NCBI RefSeq assembly: GCF_047948215.1
Contig: NC_134455.1
Span: forward strand, 104,125,995 to 104,189,994
DNA length: 64,000 nucleotides
Direction: 5' to 3'
Source: Lycorma delicatula
Taxonomy: Eukaryota; Arthropoda; Insecta; Hemiptera; Fulgoridae
This document shows, piece after piece, positions 54,553 to 64,000 of the stretch. Within the stretch, counting starts at the first letter, position 1. Each line of letters begins with the position of its first letter. Under the pieces are notes generated by a model. The model did no database searches, was not told where the DNA came from, and saw only the letters and a list, made by a program, of their open reading frames with translations. A program made the position numbers and the translations under genes.

Positions 54553-54825
54553 ATCCGGGGAGGGAACCTTTTGCACAACCCATCGGAATTAGGTAAGTTT
54601 TATATAGTTTTTTTTCGATTATTTTAACGACTTCGTCTGTGGTATTAGTTTTGAGTTTTATTTTGCCTTCTTGACTTGTTTTATTAATTTTTATTATATG
54701 ATTAATATTACTTTTATACCTTATAAGCTTTATTGTTTTGGAGTTATTTTACTCTTTATTAATAAAATTCCGTGCGATGATAACGCCCAGGCGTTTTTCG
54801 CCCACAAACAGAAAAAAAAATCTAT

Positions 54826-55350
54826 AATAAATTGACCAGTAAACGACGTTTTCAAGACTGTTGGAGGAAAATACAATTTAGGTACGTCCTTTTAAAATCA
54901 CCGGCCGATGTGGCTAATGCTGTACACGAATTGACCAAATTGATTCAGTCAGCGGCGTAGGCCTCCACTTCCAATTTGGATCCTGCTTCCCCAGCTCAAA
55001 ATACATATCCGGTGTTTATCTGAGAAAAGATAGAAGAACGCCGGAGACTACGACGCGTATGGCAGTGAGTTTACTGCTATACAGGGCAACTAGTTAGTTG
55101 CCCTGCTTATAAGGGAGTATTTAGCCGGGCTTCTCAAGAATTAAAAACATTAATTCAAACTTTAAAAACATTTCGTTTCAATCATATCATGAAGATATCT
55201 ATGACAGGCAGTCTGCTGAATATATTTTATGGAAAGCTATATTGTCGTTCTAATAAATTATTAAATCAAAACCTCTTTCAAAACTATTTAAATGGCTTCT
55301 GTGCAGAAGATGGTATAGAAGACATTGTTTAAAAAATTATCTCTAAAAAA
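54826..55350 (+). pseudogene. Jockey-clade ORF2 EN-RT linker fragment
   Basis: Directly after the family B poly-A: SKRRFQDCWRKIQFRY, LLKSPADVANAVHELTKLIQ, SAA, PAQNTYPVFI, EKIEERRRLRRVW, then GVFSRASQELKTLIQTLKTF and ILWKAIS-type text in a shifted frame. This is the helical linker of Jockey ORF2 before RT. It belongs with the Jockey ORF1 at 52063-52708, but the remainder of ORF1 and the endonuclease that should lie between are missing. An 11-bp-arm foldback lies inside (55082-55105). Confidence 0.75.
55082..55105. repeat. Foldback inside the Jockey linker
   Basis: Arms cagggcaacta (55082-55092) and perfect complement (55095-55105), two bases between. It interrupts the Jockey frame next to TGQLVSCPAYKG. 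Confidence 0.85.
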
Positions 55351-56100
55351 TAGTTTTAATGATAGCACAAACTTAAGTCAACCATTCTTTAATCAGGGTC
55401 TGTTATGTCCTGCAGTATTTGGTTCAAAGCTCAAACCGGTAAACATAAACAACATCATTGTGAAACAGATAATTCACTTAAATACTCTTTTAAATGTACT
55501 CAAACTATAGAATCTAAAATTAATGAAGATTGCGACTGTACACACATACTTTTATTGATGAATTAAATAATTCCTTTAACTTTAAAACTACTTTTCAGAT
55601 TTCAAACAAAACTGACTGTAAAAGTCCACTTCAATTATCAGTAATAAAATTTTGTATACTTTATGGATTTTCCTGATTAAAAGATATGAAGCATGTTAAG
55701 AAAAATATTACTCTTATAGAAAATATAAATGAATGTAAAAAATTGAAAGATATTAGTACTTCAGACCATGTCAATAAAAAATTAATAAAGCAATAAGGGT
55801 TTATTCACCAAATACTGAATTGATAGAATGTTTTGATAGATTTACAAATAGAACAATCCAGAATAAAAACATAACTACTAATTTATCTGAAACTAATGAA
55901 ACTGGATCTAGTAGAAGTAGTTATAAGAAATATAATATCTTTAAAATAGAAGGTGATACAGGATATGATAAAAATATATATCTACATTAAAACAAATAAT
56001 AACTCGATTAAACAAGATTAGATACATAAAAAGTTTAAAAAAATATTCACAAACTGATAATTCATCTAAAAAGACAAACATTGAAAACTAACAAAAAAAA
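55351..56100 (+). pseudogene. Coding-like AT-rich text, unrecognised, broken
   Basis: Three successive frames give coding-like peptides: one with Cys and His (SIWFKAQTGKHKQHHC, KYSFKCTQTIE, DCDCTH, 55410-55555), one with SNKTDCKSPLQLSVIKFCIL (55595-55655) and KHVKKNITLIENINECKKLK, and one with RVYSPNTELIECFDRFTNRT (55799-55860) and SSRSSYKKYNIFK. The frames join at plausible frameshifts. I do not recognise the family. It may be a pseudogene or the rest of a retroelement, and chance open text in AT-rich DNA is not excluded. Confidence 0.3.
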
Positions 56101-56389
56101 TCGCAAAAAACAGAAATCTATAAAATCTGGTCATCACATAAAAAAAATATGAAATTAAATTTAATAATGACTCTTCTGAGAAACAAATGAGTGTATTAAT
56201 GAAGATAAATTTTTAAACTATAACAAAAGAAACATTAAATTCGATATACAACGATCTACCAGAACTCAAGAAGAAAATCATTATATCTCACGTAACATCA
56301 TTTAACAAAAACAACGTTTGTGCAGATGTTGTGACAAGTCTGCCAAAAGTTTCAAAATTAAAAGCTAAAATTCTTGATCCACTTTTCCG

Positions 56390-57125
56390 ATTATAAATAT
56401 GGTATACTCGTATAAAATTGTACTTACGAATCAAATCAAAAGCAATACTGCAGTAAAAAATAGAACGACGAAGAAAATTTTAGTGGTGACTTTTAGTTTA
56501 TCTCATCATTGACAAAAAAATAAGATTTTCAAGGAAATATTGTTGCTGACTCGATTTTATAGCGGTTTTTTCATTTTAAATAAAAATACAAAAGGTGACG
56601 TATAATTAGTAATTTTCCACGATTACACTTTATAACAAGGAAACTAATTGTGTAATTTGTTTTATTTTATTGTTATGATTGATTTTTTTCTTATTAGATT
56701 TTGCTTTTTGTCCAGTTTGTACTATAAAGAAATTTCAGTTTTGTAAAATATTTTGATTGAGATTAAAATGTAAGTAATTTACGTAAGGTAAAAAATACTC
56801 AAACGAAAAGGCAAATCGTTAATCCATTCTTAGTTAGAAATTACAAAACCTGTTTTACAAAGCTATCAACAGTTTTGAATTCTTTTAACAATAAGGTTAT
56901 ACTTAAATGCAATTTTAAAATGTTGATTTATCAACCTGAATTTTACAATAGTTATTTTATTCAAACTCGTAAAATTCCTTCCTAAGAATTCCATTCTAGA
57001 TATTTTTAAGATAAAAGTAAATAGCCATTAATATATTAGTTTAAGCCTCTACAACCCTCTACTGACCAGCAAGTTATACCTTTAACCCGTTATTTTTTTA
57101 CCTAACTTAAATTTATATAAAATTC
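56390..57125. repeat. Long direct repeat, copy 2
   Basis: Matches 50280-51110 over most of its length (gaaggaaatattgttgctgac-type strings, ttgtccagtttg, tgttttacaaagctatcaac). Divergence is moderate. With copy 1 it brackets the 51.1-56.4 kb block. Confidence 0.8.
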
Positions 57126-59428
57126 AGTTGAAATTAGTATTAAATAAATCTAATTAAAAAAAAAAAATTAATTGCAATAAACTAATAGAAAATTTGGAAA
57201 AATAACTATTCTTGATGGGGAGATTACAAACTTAGATAAAATTATCAATGCTTCCTGAAGAAAATTAACGATTCAAATAAAATTTGTTACAAACCGAATT
57301 CTTATAACAAATAAATTTAAACCGTTGAAGAAATCTATACTTCGTCGTTTGACTTATTTTATTAGAAATTGTGGCAAAATGAGCAAACGTTTTAGCAGTA
57401 AAAAATGTAATACAGTATAAAATTTTATACAGTAATTAAGACCAAACATTTTAAACAAAAAAACATAATTAATCAAATATTTAAAACAGCTAAATTAACC
57501 AATTACAAAACTAAAATACTGCTTTACAAAGGAAATATTAAAAACCTTGTCTCTGCAGAAAAAATATAGAAAACATTAAGTTTCCAGGAACGTAAGAATA
57601 TAGAAAAATCATCGGGAAAATTTAAATAGCTAAAAATATTCAATTTGAGCCCTGCAATTTGTTTACTTCATACACCTACCTAATCCAAATTAAATGAGAG
57701 AAATAATACTTTTAAAAAATAAGTCATCTGGTATTAAAAAAATGGAAATATATAATCGATTAAAAAATTGAATAAAGCGCCTATCATTGTGAATTTTTTT
57801 TAATTTTTACTTTGTAGTTGTAATATCAATTTTTGATTTTGAGATCAACAGCAGTCTTTTAAAGACAAAATCCATTTTGACAACTGTAATCTAACAGTAA
57901 TAAGACCTGCTTTGGGATTTTCATGACTAAGTCTGTTTCCTTTTTGCCTCTTCATTGATAAACACACATAAACCGTTATATTTGTTCATATGCAGTCATT
58001 TATTTATAACTGAGTTTCTCAATAATAATATCGCAATACATTTTTTGAATTTTGCATTGTTATAAAAACATAATGGAATATTACTATAATTATTTAATTT
58101 GATGGTTTAATCTTCCTTCTTAATAAATCTGTTCTAGGAATTTAGAATACATTAAGTAAACAGTAATAACAATTAAATATATTTACACACCCCCCCTACT
58201 AACCAGCAGATTTATATGTACCTTTAACCAGTTATGTTTGTACCTGTATAAGTAACTTAAATTTACTGTATACTTATTAATAAATTCATCATTATTAATA
58301 AATATTTCATATAATAAAGGAATATGTATTAAGAAATTGCATATCATTTTATTAATAATTTTTTGTTTCTCTATTTTTGCCATTAGTCTGGCATAAATTG
58401 CTAAATTATGTATGTGTGTATAACAGCACTGAAGAATTATTTTAACAATTTTGATGTAAACTGAAATTTCTGAAGTTTCCTTAAATAGGAGTGAAATGTA
58501 TGTATTTTTGTTTCACCGTAGGTACTGTACGGCTGAACAGATTTAAATGTATGACCCCGCGTTGGAATCCTTACATTATCTGGAGTGTCATAGGTTATAT
58601 GAATATATATGTGTGTGAGTGTTAAAATAAATGTATAACATTTGAAAAAAATTATACTATACAAATACTCTATACAAAATTGTCACCCGTGTGCTCTTTA
58701 ATTATCCTATATTATAGAACAATGTTTGTCAGTAATGTTTTTTTGGCTGTTGTGTTTTTAATATTTATCTCTTTTGTAAATTAATACAATGGTCTTAGCA
58801 AAGTATCACCCTCTCTTAGCTTAACCCAAGATCATGTTACAGTCTCAGTCACTAAAGATTTCAATATATCGGCACAAAATGGACAAAAGCCAAAAATGCA
58901 ATATTACATTAAAGACCTTACAATTTGTCATTAAATCTAGATAATAACCCTTTAATTTCCATATCTATTTGTACGTTGCTTAGATCGGGAGATATGCAGA
59001 ATTAAAGATAAAATTAGCCTTATCTTTTCAAAGTGCAATATTTCGGTTCAAAGAAATCGTAATAAAAATTTAAAAAAATCGAAAAAAAAAATTAAAGCTG
59101 GAGTCTTAAGCTTTCAAACGATTTTAATGCACTTTAATGAAAAGATTTCGTTTCCCCCATGCGCTCGATCAAACACAAAGAAAAACTTTCAAATTTTTAA
59201 AACTTTTCTTCTCTCTAATTTTTTTTAGGTTGATGATTTTTAAAATCTAAAATGCACTGTCAAATAGAAGCATATTCAAGAATTACTCTCTTTTTTAATT
59301 CGTCTCTCTAAGCCCCTTGGTTTTAGAGTTTAAACAATTTAAATACAGTCATTTTTTTATAATATAAAAGTGTCTTTTTAATTTTTGTTGTATCAGTATA
59401 TAATATAGAGTAGTATGGAATAAAAACC
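57126..59428. repeat. AT-rich DNA with a partial third repeat copy
   Basis: 58085-58290 resembles the ends of the long direct repeats (aatctgttctagg, aagtaaacagtaat, ctaaccagca, tatgtacctttaacc). Otherwise no gene or RNA was recognised in this stretch. Confidence 0.55.
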
Positions 59429-59730
59429 CATCGGATTGGTCTAGAGGTGAACGCGTCTTCCCAGGTCAGCTGATTTGTAAGTCGAGAGTTCCAGCGTTCA
59501 AGTCCTAGTATAGACAGTACTTTTATGTGGATTTGAATACTAGATCGTGGACACCGGTGTTCTTTGGTGGTTAGGTTTCAATTAACTACACATCTCAGGA
59601 ATGGTCGAACTGAGACTACAAGACTATACTTCATTTAGATTTATACATATCATCCTCTGAAGTAATACCTGAACGGTAATCCCCGGAGGCTAAACCGGAA
59701 AAATAATGAAATAAAGAAAAAAATAAAATA
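59429..59730 (+). mobile_element. tRNA-derived SINE
   Basis: Pol III internal promoter with A box tggtctagagg (59437-59447) and B box gttcaagtcc (59496-59505), 59 bases apart from start to start. A ~200 bp body follows, ending in an A-rich tail with aaataaagaaaaaaataaaa (59715-59730). No coding text. Such SINEs are copied in trans by LINE proteins. The A box to B box spacing is longer than in a tRNA, as expected for a derived element. Target-site duplication not resolved. Confidence 0.82.
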
Positions 59731-60903
59731 GATTTATATTCTTTGTTTTAAAGCCACTTTACTAACGTAAGTTCGAACTTTGTCTTCTGTGTAACAGTCA
59801 CCAAGTATATCATTTGACCGCTGCTTATAATAAATATATCAAAACAAACGAGTATTTATTGTATACAAAGGATTATTATTCATTTGTTAACGAAGAAATG
59901 AAGAAAAAGCGACAGGAAATACATATGCAACACAAAATAAAATTGAAGTAGAAAAAAAGTAGATATACTTTTACTTTTTGAACACGAATTACAAAAGTAA
60001 AACAAACCAATTATCGGTTATTATATGTTTTTATACCAAATTACATTTTACTTCATTCTGTTTAAAATGTCGTTTAGTTTATGAATCATGTAGCATTTCT
60101 TAAACATGTTTTAAAATGATTAATTCATGAATTATTAATTCAATTTTTGTATGACTTTAGGTCTGTGAGTTAAGTAATGTGATTTGTCCAATCCTGTATG
60201 AATTGACGTGATTATCAGTGCTTGTTCTAACTTGCTTAGTACGAAATCTGTCACGTGCGGTAAAGGAGTAATTGTATGTTTATTTCTGTCGGTGAGTGTT
60301 GCATTTCAAACCTATATAAAGGCAGCAAACGGATATTTCCTCCTGTAATGTAGTGGGAGGTCATTTGATTCCGTTAATAAATATGATATAGGGTTAATGG
60401 CAAATGCCATTATAATAAAGAAATATAAAAATTAAATAAAGAGGTTTAACTAAACAAAAGGAAAAAATAAACGAAATAAACACTGGGTATGATGTACCAA
60501 CCAGGTAGGCCAATAGTATAAAATAATTTTTAAAACTAAAAAAGTTAAAAGTTTATTACTTCTAAAAGTATATCACTTCTTAATTGTTATTGATCACTTT
60601 AAAATAAAGTTTTATAATAAAGCTTCCTACATTTAATAATTATTTCTCCAAAACTTATCAGGAACAAGTAATGTTATAGTTACTTGATCTACTATGGAAG
60701 GTTTTTAAATCTATACCGTATAAATTAAATATATTTCTGAAGAAAATGGTGTGAAATAATATTAATTCAAATGCAATCAGGATAAAAAAAATGACAAATT
60801 CATTAGGATAGTATTATATTACAAATTTTAATTATAATATTTGTCATGTAGTAAGGTAAAACTACAATTCGCATTGATATATAAAATCTTCAGCATGTTA
60901 ATC
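59731..60903. other. AT-rich intergenic DNA
   Basis: No gene found. A TATA-like string (tatataaa, 60313-60320) occurs without supporting promoter elements or a downstream ORF. Confidence 0.5.
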
Positions 60904-60973
60904 ATATTATCTATATTAGTGTACTAATATAGATAATATAATAGACATTCCACCACTAGAAGTGGTGGAATGT
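60904..60973. repeat. Two back-to-back foldbacks
   Basis: First: 17-bp arms atattatctatattagt (60904-60920) and complement (60923-60939), loop gt. Second: 13-bp arms acattccaccact (60945-60957) and complement (60961-60973), loop aga. Only five bases separate them. Confidence 0.9.
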
Positions 60974-63900
60974 AGGTCAAACGTAGTTTTAAGGCATTTT
61001 GATACAGCGGAAATGTACCCAGTGCATTAACATAATCTGTCATCCCGGCATATTCCGTCATACTTAAGCCCTTCTGGGAGAATTTTTCATGTGGCTGTAG
61101 GTTTACAATACTTATTCGCGAATTGACAATAATTCATTTAATTACAACATAAACGTAATAATGTTTGTAAATGGAAAAAGGTAAAATGTCATAAAGGTAT
61201 TTGAATGCATATATTATTTTATTAAGAAAAAAAATTAATAACTATACCAGAAAAACACTTCATGGTAAGAGAATTTTTTTATTTAATAAATTGTTTTACA
61301 ATAGTTTTCTCAATGTAATTACCTGTTCCAATTATTGTTATTCTTTTTTTTTTGGAAGAAAATGGAAATTTATAAAACTAAGATTACGTTAAAAATTAAA
61401 AACGCGAAATATTATTGTAAGAGATAAATTTTATTTACCTTTTTAAATCAAAATTATTTTTACATAGAAAAATATAAGAGGACGATTTCTCTAAAGTTAA
61501 AGGTTCATATCCTGTGGCGAAATTTAATTCACGACACACTGTATTCAGCTATCATACATGAGAAACATTTCTATAGGTAATCTCTATTTTATATTAGGTT
61601 TAATATAAACACCATTTTCAAACAGTTGAGTAAAACGCAGAGTGTGAATTACACCAGCTGCATGTGCCATATACACAATACCAGTACCAATTCATATCAT
61701 CTAAGCTCTGCACCTTCTTGTCAGTGACGTAATTTGCAGTATTTGAAGTACTTTCCAGACTGTTCAAGAACACCAAGAACTAACTTACATAACATCTGTA
61801 TTTTAATGGAATGGGTTGAAATTCCGTGACGTTAAACGAAATTCGGCACCTGCAAATAAGCCCAAATTACATAAATACCCTATTTTTATATTTTTTTCAA
61901 AATTGAAAGGCAACAAACATATACCTACAAAATATATAAAACTAAAGTTAAGTTTTTATTAAACTGTAAATTAGTACTTGATACAAAATTCATTAAATAT
62001 AAATTTCTTTTGTATATATATATATATATTTATTTTCGAAAATTTCTTAGCTATCCAGTAAAAATATACAAAATTCTTCACTAACATATACAGGATTATT
62101 ATATTATGTATTAACAAGAAAAATGTGATACTGTATCTACTAGTATTAGATTAAACAACCATAAGAACCTTAGTTATATACAATATTAATAAATTAATCA
62201 GGTAATTATAAAAGTGAACCTTAGATATTGTGCGTAAATCCTTGTCTTACGTATGACGAGGACTGGCATCAATTCACATCATTTATGAATCTTCAACTAT
62301 GAAAACTCCATAAAAAGTAATAATATCTCTATTATTAGTAATCCACTCTCTATAGAGCCATAATAAAGTACCTGTACTATTAATCTTGCCGCGTTAATAG
62401 ATAATAAATGTTTCACAACGTTTACCTAGCGAATTTTAGTTTTTTAAATTAGAACAGTTAAATTCAGTTTGAAAATATTTTCTCAAATTACAACTGAGCT
62501 GCCACGGACCCTTAAACCGGTAACATACGAGCTATCAAATGCTGCTAACCAGGCGTAGAATTCATAACAGCAGAATCAATAATTTCTCAGTTGAAGAAGT
62601 ATTCGTTTTGAAATATCATATCAATGCCGACAAATTTATTACAGACGAATGTCATTATTACAAACAATGGAAGACGAATGAAATGGATTAACAGGATATG
62701 ACTGACATTCTCAATAGTTCATCTCATTCCTTTCTAGTAGTTTTTGATCTCGTACGTTGTACTATTTTGGTAAAAAACTTTATTCTGAAACTTTCAGATG
62801 ACATTTTCTTGAAAAATGATTCACTGGTATACATTTAAACATGCAGATATAGAATAAAATATATTTACTGTAAATAAATATATTGAAGGAAAATAAATTA
62901 ATTTTCCAACGCAGAAACAAATATTTAATGTACACTACTTTTATAAAATATAAATCCTTTTTTAAATTAATATTAAAATTATTAATGACTGTATTAAAAT
63001 AACCATTTTTATAGTTAGGACGTTTTTGGACTTATAGAAAGGAAGTAAATTTAAAATTATTAAATGTAAATGGAATATTTTCTTCATACTCCCTAAAATC
63101 TAGCACTAATCCAATGAAACTGGTAGAAAAAACTCCTTATCTAGTAGATAGAAATATCACTTGAACCAACAGAACATGAATTACTTTGAATAATTTAAAC
63201 TTATGACTTTATTTCTATAAAATATTAGGTGTTACCAAAGCATGATAATCCATAAAACATTTCAGTATAACATAATTTACATTGAATGTTGGAATTTTTA
63301 CACGATTTCAAAGTCATTAAAAAAAGTTTACGTAAAATTCAGAGGGTATGAAATGCTAACTGATCGCAGCCATTTAATAAATTTTACGGGTTACAGTTAC
63401 CGGAATTAGAAGTGAATGAAAAAATGTTATAAATTATTATTGTTAAAAAACAGTAAATAATAAAGTAAGTTTTATTAGTATTATATTAGTAATATTAAAT
63501 TAGTTATGATATTTTTCATTTAAACGACAAAAGAACGACTTTTTTTGTAAAAATAATCATCTTTTAAAGTGATGGTTGAAGTTGTAAATCACGTCATTTG
63601 TATAGGCGTAACATTTCATTGAAGAAATTAAACCAACAACAAGCAGTTGAAAAGAGAAAATAATCGTTTTATGGAATTATGATGCAGCGGACATGTAGGT
63701 GACACAATCTGTCACTTAGGCAAATGTCCGTCGTACTTAAACACTTTTGAAAGAATCTGTCTTGTAGATGTAGATTTATGGTACTTATTTACAAAATAAT
63801 TAATTAAATTTTAGACATAAGTTAAATATACATAACTCATAAAGAGAAACGGATGGAAAACGGCAAAGGAAATCCATATTTTCGGGTGTTCCTGGTTCAG

Positions 63901-64000
63901 TCAGGATATTGAGAGATTGACAATTAAAATTTTTTATATAATTACAATTTATTGGTTTATAAACATAAGGAAAAAAAACAAATCAATAATAATAAATGTC
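60974..64000. repeat. AT-rich DNA with a diverged duplication
   Basis: 60985-61195 and 63665-63855 are related (gatacagcgga / gatgcagcgga, ataatctgtcat / acaatctgtcac, ttccgtcatacttaa / gtccgtcgtacttaa, tgtaggttta / tgtagattta), offset about 2.68 kb. A (TA)n tract lies near 62013-62028. No gene is seen. Confidence 0.6.

Larger units (their letters stand above)
52709..54825 (+). mobile_element. Family B copy 8: ORF1 and EN joined to 3' UTR by internal deletion
   Basis: Starts inside family B ORF1 (compare 41940 on the - strand), runs through ORF1 and two thirds of EN, then jumps at about 54553 directly to the 3' UTR. RT and RNase H are missing. The 3' end is intact (stem 54772-54776 and 54784-54788, then gcccacaaac and poly-A). 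It is inserted between two Jockey fragments in the same orientation. Confidence 0.85.

Noticed and set aside
60313..60320. TATATAAA box as a gene promoter
   Set aside because: No initiator at the right distance and no ORF or exon downstream.

Overview
This 64 kb window is AT-rich eukaryotic DNA of arthropod type, probably from an insect and plausibly a hemipteran (inference from element content, not from a host marker gene). Almost all recognisable protein-coding text belongs to decayed transposable elements: I-clade, R1-clade, Jockey and Penelope-like non-LTR elements, a BEL/Pao LTR element, a mariner, a ZBED5/SCAND3-like hAT, and a tRNA-derived SINE. Frameshifts, in-frame stops, truncations and duplications break nearly every copy. 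No complete host gene is visible. One possible terminal exon of a host gene, encoding a lysine-rich C-terminus, lies at 10664-11251.

Layout. 0.8-1.1 kb: Penelope-type GIY-YIG fragment. 1.1-6.7 kb: nearly full-length I-clade element (family A) on the + strand with ORF1 gag, half an endonuclease, RT and RNase H. 7.2-7.4 kb: R1-type gag scrap. 8.2-9.5 kb: hAT transposase on the - strand behind a promoter with a heat-shock element, TATA box and initiator. 10.7-11.3 kb: orphan exon. 12.0-16.2 kb: second I-clade family (family B) on the - strand. 16.6-21.5 kb: diverged direct repeats with an exon-like module. 22.7-23.5 kb: mariner. 24.0-24.6 kb: family B RNase H scrap. 26.6-32.3 kb: BEL/Pao element (-) with unequal LTRs. 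34.1-34.4 kb: GC-rich minisatellite. 34.8-47.0 kb: a nest of R1-like, family B and gag-plus-zinc-finger elements, much richer in G+C than its surroundings. 47.1-48.3 kb: family B 3' part. 50.3-57.1 kb: an 0.8 kb direct repeat flanking a Jockey fragment interrupted by an internally deleted family B copy. 59.4-59.7 kb: SINE. The rest is AT-rich and shows no genes.

How the parts relate. Family B occurs at least seven times in both orientations, which lets its ORF1, EN, RT, RNase H and 3' UTR be pieced together by comparison within the window. Its 3' end carries a conserved GGGCG-ATGATAA-CGCCC hairpin, with a compensatory change in one copy. Several copies are fused to each other or to R1-like elements.

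Most notable signals: (1) at least fifteen perfect or near-perfect short-loop palindromes with arms of 11-17 bp, several exactly at element junctions, far more than base composition predicts; (2) a heat-shock-type promoter in front of the hAT transposase; (3) an R1-type gag ORF overlapping an ORF that starts with a CCHH-CCHC-CCHH zinc-finger array, the order known from R2-A elements; (4) the tandem repeat arrays at 16.6-21.5 kb and 50-58 kb.
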